Source: Caulobacteraceae bacterium
GTDB taxonomy: Bacteria; Pseudomonadota; Alphaproteobacteria; Caulobacterales; Caulobacteraceae
Reading direction: 5' to 3'
Assembly: GCA_003136615.1 (NCBI GenBank)
Contig: PLFA01000183.1
Coordinates: 1 to 6,852, forward strand
DNA length: 6,852 bases
This document shows, one piece after another, positions 5,351 through 6,852 of the stretch (the stretch's first letter is position 1; every line of letters starts with the position of its first letter). A program made the position numbers and the translations under genes. The notes under the pieces were generated by a model. It worked only from the letters and a program-made list of their open reading frames with translations. It was not told the origin of the DNA and did not search any database.

Positions 5351-6781
5351 ATGGACATCACCCGTCGCGACGTCGGCGCGCTTCTCGCCGGCGGCCTGAT
5401 CGCCGCCGCGCCGGCTGTGTCTCGCGCGGCTGGCGCCGCAAAGCCCCTCGACGTCATCGTGCTGGGCGCGGGCATGTCCGGACTGAACGCGGCGTGGCTC
5501 CTGGAGCAGCAGGGCCAGCGCGTCATGGTCCTGGAGGGCCGGGGGCGCGTCGGGGGTCGGGTCCACACCCTGTTCGACCAACCCGGCGTTCCGGAGATGG
5601 GCTTTAACGCCATGGCCGCCGGTTATGGCCGCGGCATCGACGCCGCCAAGCGCGCGGGGGTCGAACTCTATGACATTGGCCCGCGCATGGCCAAGACGAA
5701 CCTGACCCTGGCCTTGGGCGGCAAGATCATGACCCGCGCGGAATGGGCGGCGTCCCCGGCCAATCCCTTTCCGGCGGCCCGCAAGGCCATGATGCCGTGG
5801 GAGATCTCCGGCGCGATCATGCACCAGAACAATCCTCTCAAGGACTGGATGAAATGGACCGACCCGGCCAATGCGGCCCTGGACGTCTCACTGCATGACT
5901 TTCTCAAAGGCCAGGGTCTGAGCGACGCCGCCATTCGCCTGGCGGTGGATACCTCGCCCTACTACGGCGGTTCGGCCTATGACGTCTCGGCCCTGATGTC
6001 CGAATTCGCCGATGGCTGGACCAAGGCCCAGATCACGCTGGGCATGCAGTCCCTGGCGGTGAAGGGCGGCAATGAGAAGCTGCCCATGGGCATGGCCAAG
6101 CTCCTGAAAGGCGATCTGCTCTTCGGCAAGGAGGTCGTGGGCATTTCCAGCGACGCCACGGGCGCCACCGTGGTCTGCCAGGACGGATCGAGCTATCGCG
6201 CGGGGCGGGTGGTGTGCAGCCTGCCGTTTTCCACCCTGCGCCGCGTGAAGCTTGATCCCGGTCTCACCGGCCTTCAGGCCCAGGCTGTGGAAACCATCGC
6301 CTATCAGCTCATTTCCAATATCTTCATCACCGCCAAGTCCCCTTTCTGGGAGAAGGACAAGCTCTCCGCCTCCATGTGGACCGATGGCGTGGCGGGCACG
6401 GTCATCGCCCAACGCTTCGGCGAAAGCGATGACGAAATCACCGGCCTCCTCGTCCAGGCGCGCGCTGACCTCTCCGCCTATTGGGATCGCCTGGGCCCCG
6501 CCGAGGCCATGCGCCGCGTGGTCGCCGAGATCGAAGCCATCCGCCCGGCGGCGAAGGGCCAGCTGGAGGCCAAGGCCTATTATTCCTGGGCCCAGGAGCC
6601 CTTCAACGCCGGCGACTGGGCCTATTTCGGACCCGGCCAGGTGACCACCTTCGCCAATGTCATGTCGGCCCCCTCCGGCCGTGTGCACTTCTGCGGCGAG
6701 CATACGGCGACGGGCAATCGCGGGCTGGAAGCGGCGCTGGAATCGTCGGAGCGTGTGGCGCTGGAGGTGCTCAGCGCTTAG
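5351..6781 (+). CDS. Tat-exported flavin amine-oxidase-like FAD oxidoreductase
   Basis: This 476-residue protein belongs to the flavin monoamine oxidase / amino-oxidase superfamily. A twin-arginine leader (TRRDVGALLAGGLIAAAPAV, R5-R6, cleavage near SRA-A 24-27) fits export of an FAD enzyme folded in the cytoplasm. The FAD site is standard: VIVLGAGMSG (GxGxxG at 39-44), E62 closing the Rossmann unit for the adenosine ribose, and GRVGGR (65-70). The C-terminal FAD motif is HFCGEHTATGNRGLEAALES (446-465). SWAQEPFNAGDWAYFGPGQV is typical of the substrate half. At the position of the usual active-site Lys of amine oxidases (Lys-296 in MAO-B, before the PFW block) this protein has N323 in ISNIFITAKSPFW, so the chemistry may differ from ordinary amine oxidation. 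It diverges from the MDR reductase and its stop overlaps the probable membrane-protein stop at 6778-6780. The substrate is unknown. Confidence 0.92.
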   Translation: MDITRRDVGALLAGGLIAAAPAVSRAAGAAKPLDVIVLGAGMSGLNAAWLLEQQGQRVMVLEGRGRVGGRVHTLFDQPGVPEMGFNAMAAGYGRGIDAAKRAGVELYDIGPRMAKTNLTLALGGKIMTRAEWAASPANPFPAARKAMMPWEISGAIMHQNNPLKDWMKWTDPANAALDVSLHDFLKGQGLSDAAIRLAVDTSPYYGGSAYDVSALMSEFADGWTKAQITLGMQSLAVKGGNEKLPMGMAKLLKGDLLFGKEVVGISSDATGATVVCQDGSSYRAGRVVCSLPFSTLRRVKLDPGLTGLQAQAVETIAYQLISNIFITAKSPFWEKDKLSASMWTDGVAGTVIAQRFGESDDEITGLLVQARADLSAYWDRLGPAEAMRRVVAEIEAIRPAAKGQLEAKAYYSWAQEPFNAGDWAYFGPGQVTTFANVMSAPSGRVHFCGEHTATGNRGLEAALESSERVALEVLSA

Positions 6782-6852
6782 CCGGATTTTGCCGGGGCAG
6801 GGGACCTGACGCCCCAGAATCCCAGCACCGCCGTCGCCGCGAAGCTCAAGGC
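6778..6852 (-). CDS. Probable C-terminal end of a membrane protein (5' part outside window)
   Basis: On the minus strand the frame is open from the window edge (6852) to TAA at 6780-6778. It encodes 24 residues: a hydrophobic run ALSFAATAVLGFWGV followed by RSPAPAKSG and stop. This is what the last transmembrane helix and short cytoplasmic tail of a transporter would look like. The plus-strand reading of the same bases is Arg-rich and not protein-like. If real, its stop overlaps the flavin oxidase stop by 4 bp, matching the tight convergent packing elsewhere in the window. The fragment is too short to name a family. Confidence 0.42.
   Translation of the reverse strand, partial: ALSFAATAVLGFWGVRSPAPAKSG

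Noticed and set aside
4455..5824. Long frames opposite the MDR reductase (4455-5162, +) and across the divergent spacer (5159-5824, -)
   Set aside because: Both are antisense to genes with clear motifs, and the translations are His/Arg/Gly-rich without domain features. The second would also occupy the divergent promoter region.
5888..6703. 271-codon open frame on - opposite the flavin oxidase
   Set aside because: It is a shadow of a strongly supported FAD enzyme, His/Gly/Ala-rich, with no recognisable motif.
6794..6815. GGGGC...GCCCC stem as a terminator after the flavin oxidase
   Set aside because: The arms are only 5 bp with a 12-base loop and no T-run on either strand. The bases are better explained as coding on the minus strand.

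Overview
The window is a dense, GC-rich bacterial stretch (roughly two-thirds G+C by eye) with alternating gene directions, overlapping stops and very little non-coding DNA. High GC, Tat-type leaders, weak or absent intrinsic terminators and this mix of families (DUF1838, beta-lactamase-fold serine hydrolases, MDR reductase, flavin amine-oxidase-like enzyme) suggest an alphaproteobacterium, perhaps of the Caulobacterales or Sphingomonadales. That placement is inference; no rRNA or taxonomic marker is present.

Layout, left to right: (1) the 3' end of a DUF1838-like gene on + (1-299); (2) a short broken gene on + with a good ribosome site and Tat-like leader, whose reading frame switches part-way (329-549); (3) a two-gene minus-strand operon of beta-lactamase-fold serine hydrolases, upstream member 2946-1672 and downstream member 1675-539, joined by an ATGA stop/start overlap; (4) a divergent promoter region (2947-3118); (5) a complete Tat-exported DUF1838 protein on + (3119-4105); (6) an NADPH-dependent MDR-family reductase on - (5138-4110), ending 4 bp from the DUF1838 stop; (7) a second divergent promoter region (5139-5350) with a perfect 15-bp palindrome; (8) a Tat-exported flavin amine-oxidase-like enzyme on + (5351-6781); (9) at the right edge, the probable C-terminal end of a minus-strand membrane protein overlapping that stop by 4 bp.

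Most of the recognisable genes encode exported proteins: two DUF1838 paralogues (the left one lacks its N-terminus in this window), two serine hydrolases with signal peptides and a Tat flavoenzyme. The MDR reductase is the only clearly cytoplasmic one. The arrangement could be a small catabolic or detoxification locus (periplasmic hydrolysis and oxidation, cytoplasmic enone or aldehyde reduction), but no substrate can be read from the sequence.

The most striking observation is that the upstream serine hydrolase has lost all three catalytic residues (Ser to Ala, Lys to Arg, Tyr to Val) while its translationally coupled paralogue keeps them. This looks like a pseudoenzyme/enzyme pair. Secondary points are a Lys-to-Asn change at the usual catalytic lysine of the flavin oxidase, the broken gene next to the serine hydrolase operon, and palindromes in both divergent promoter regions.
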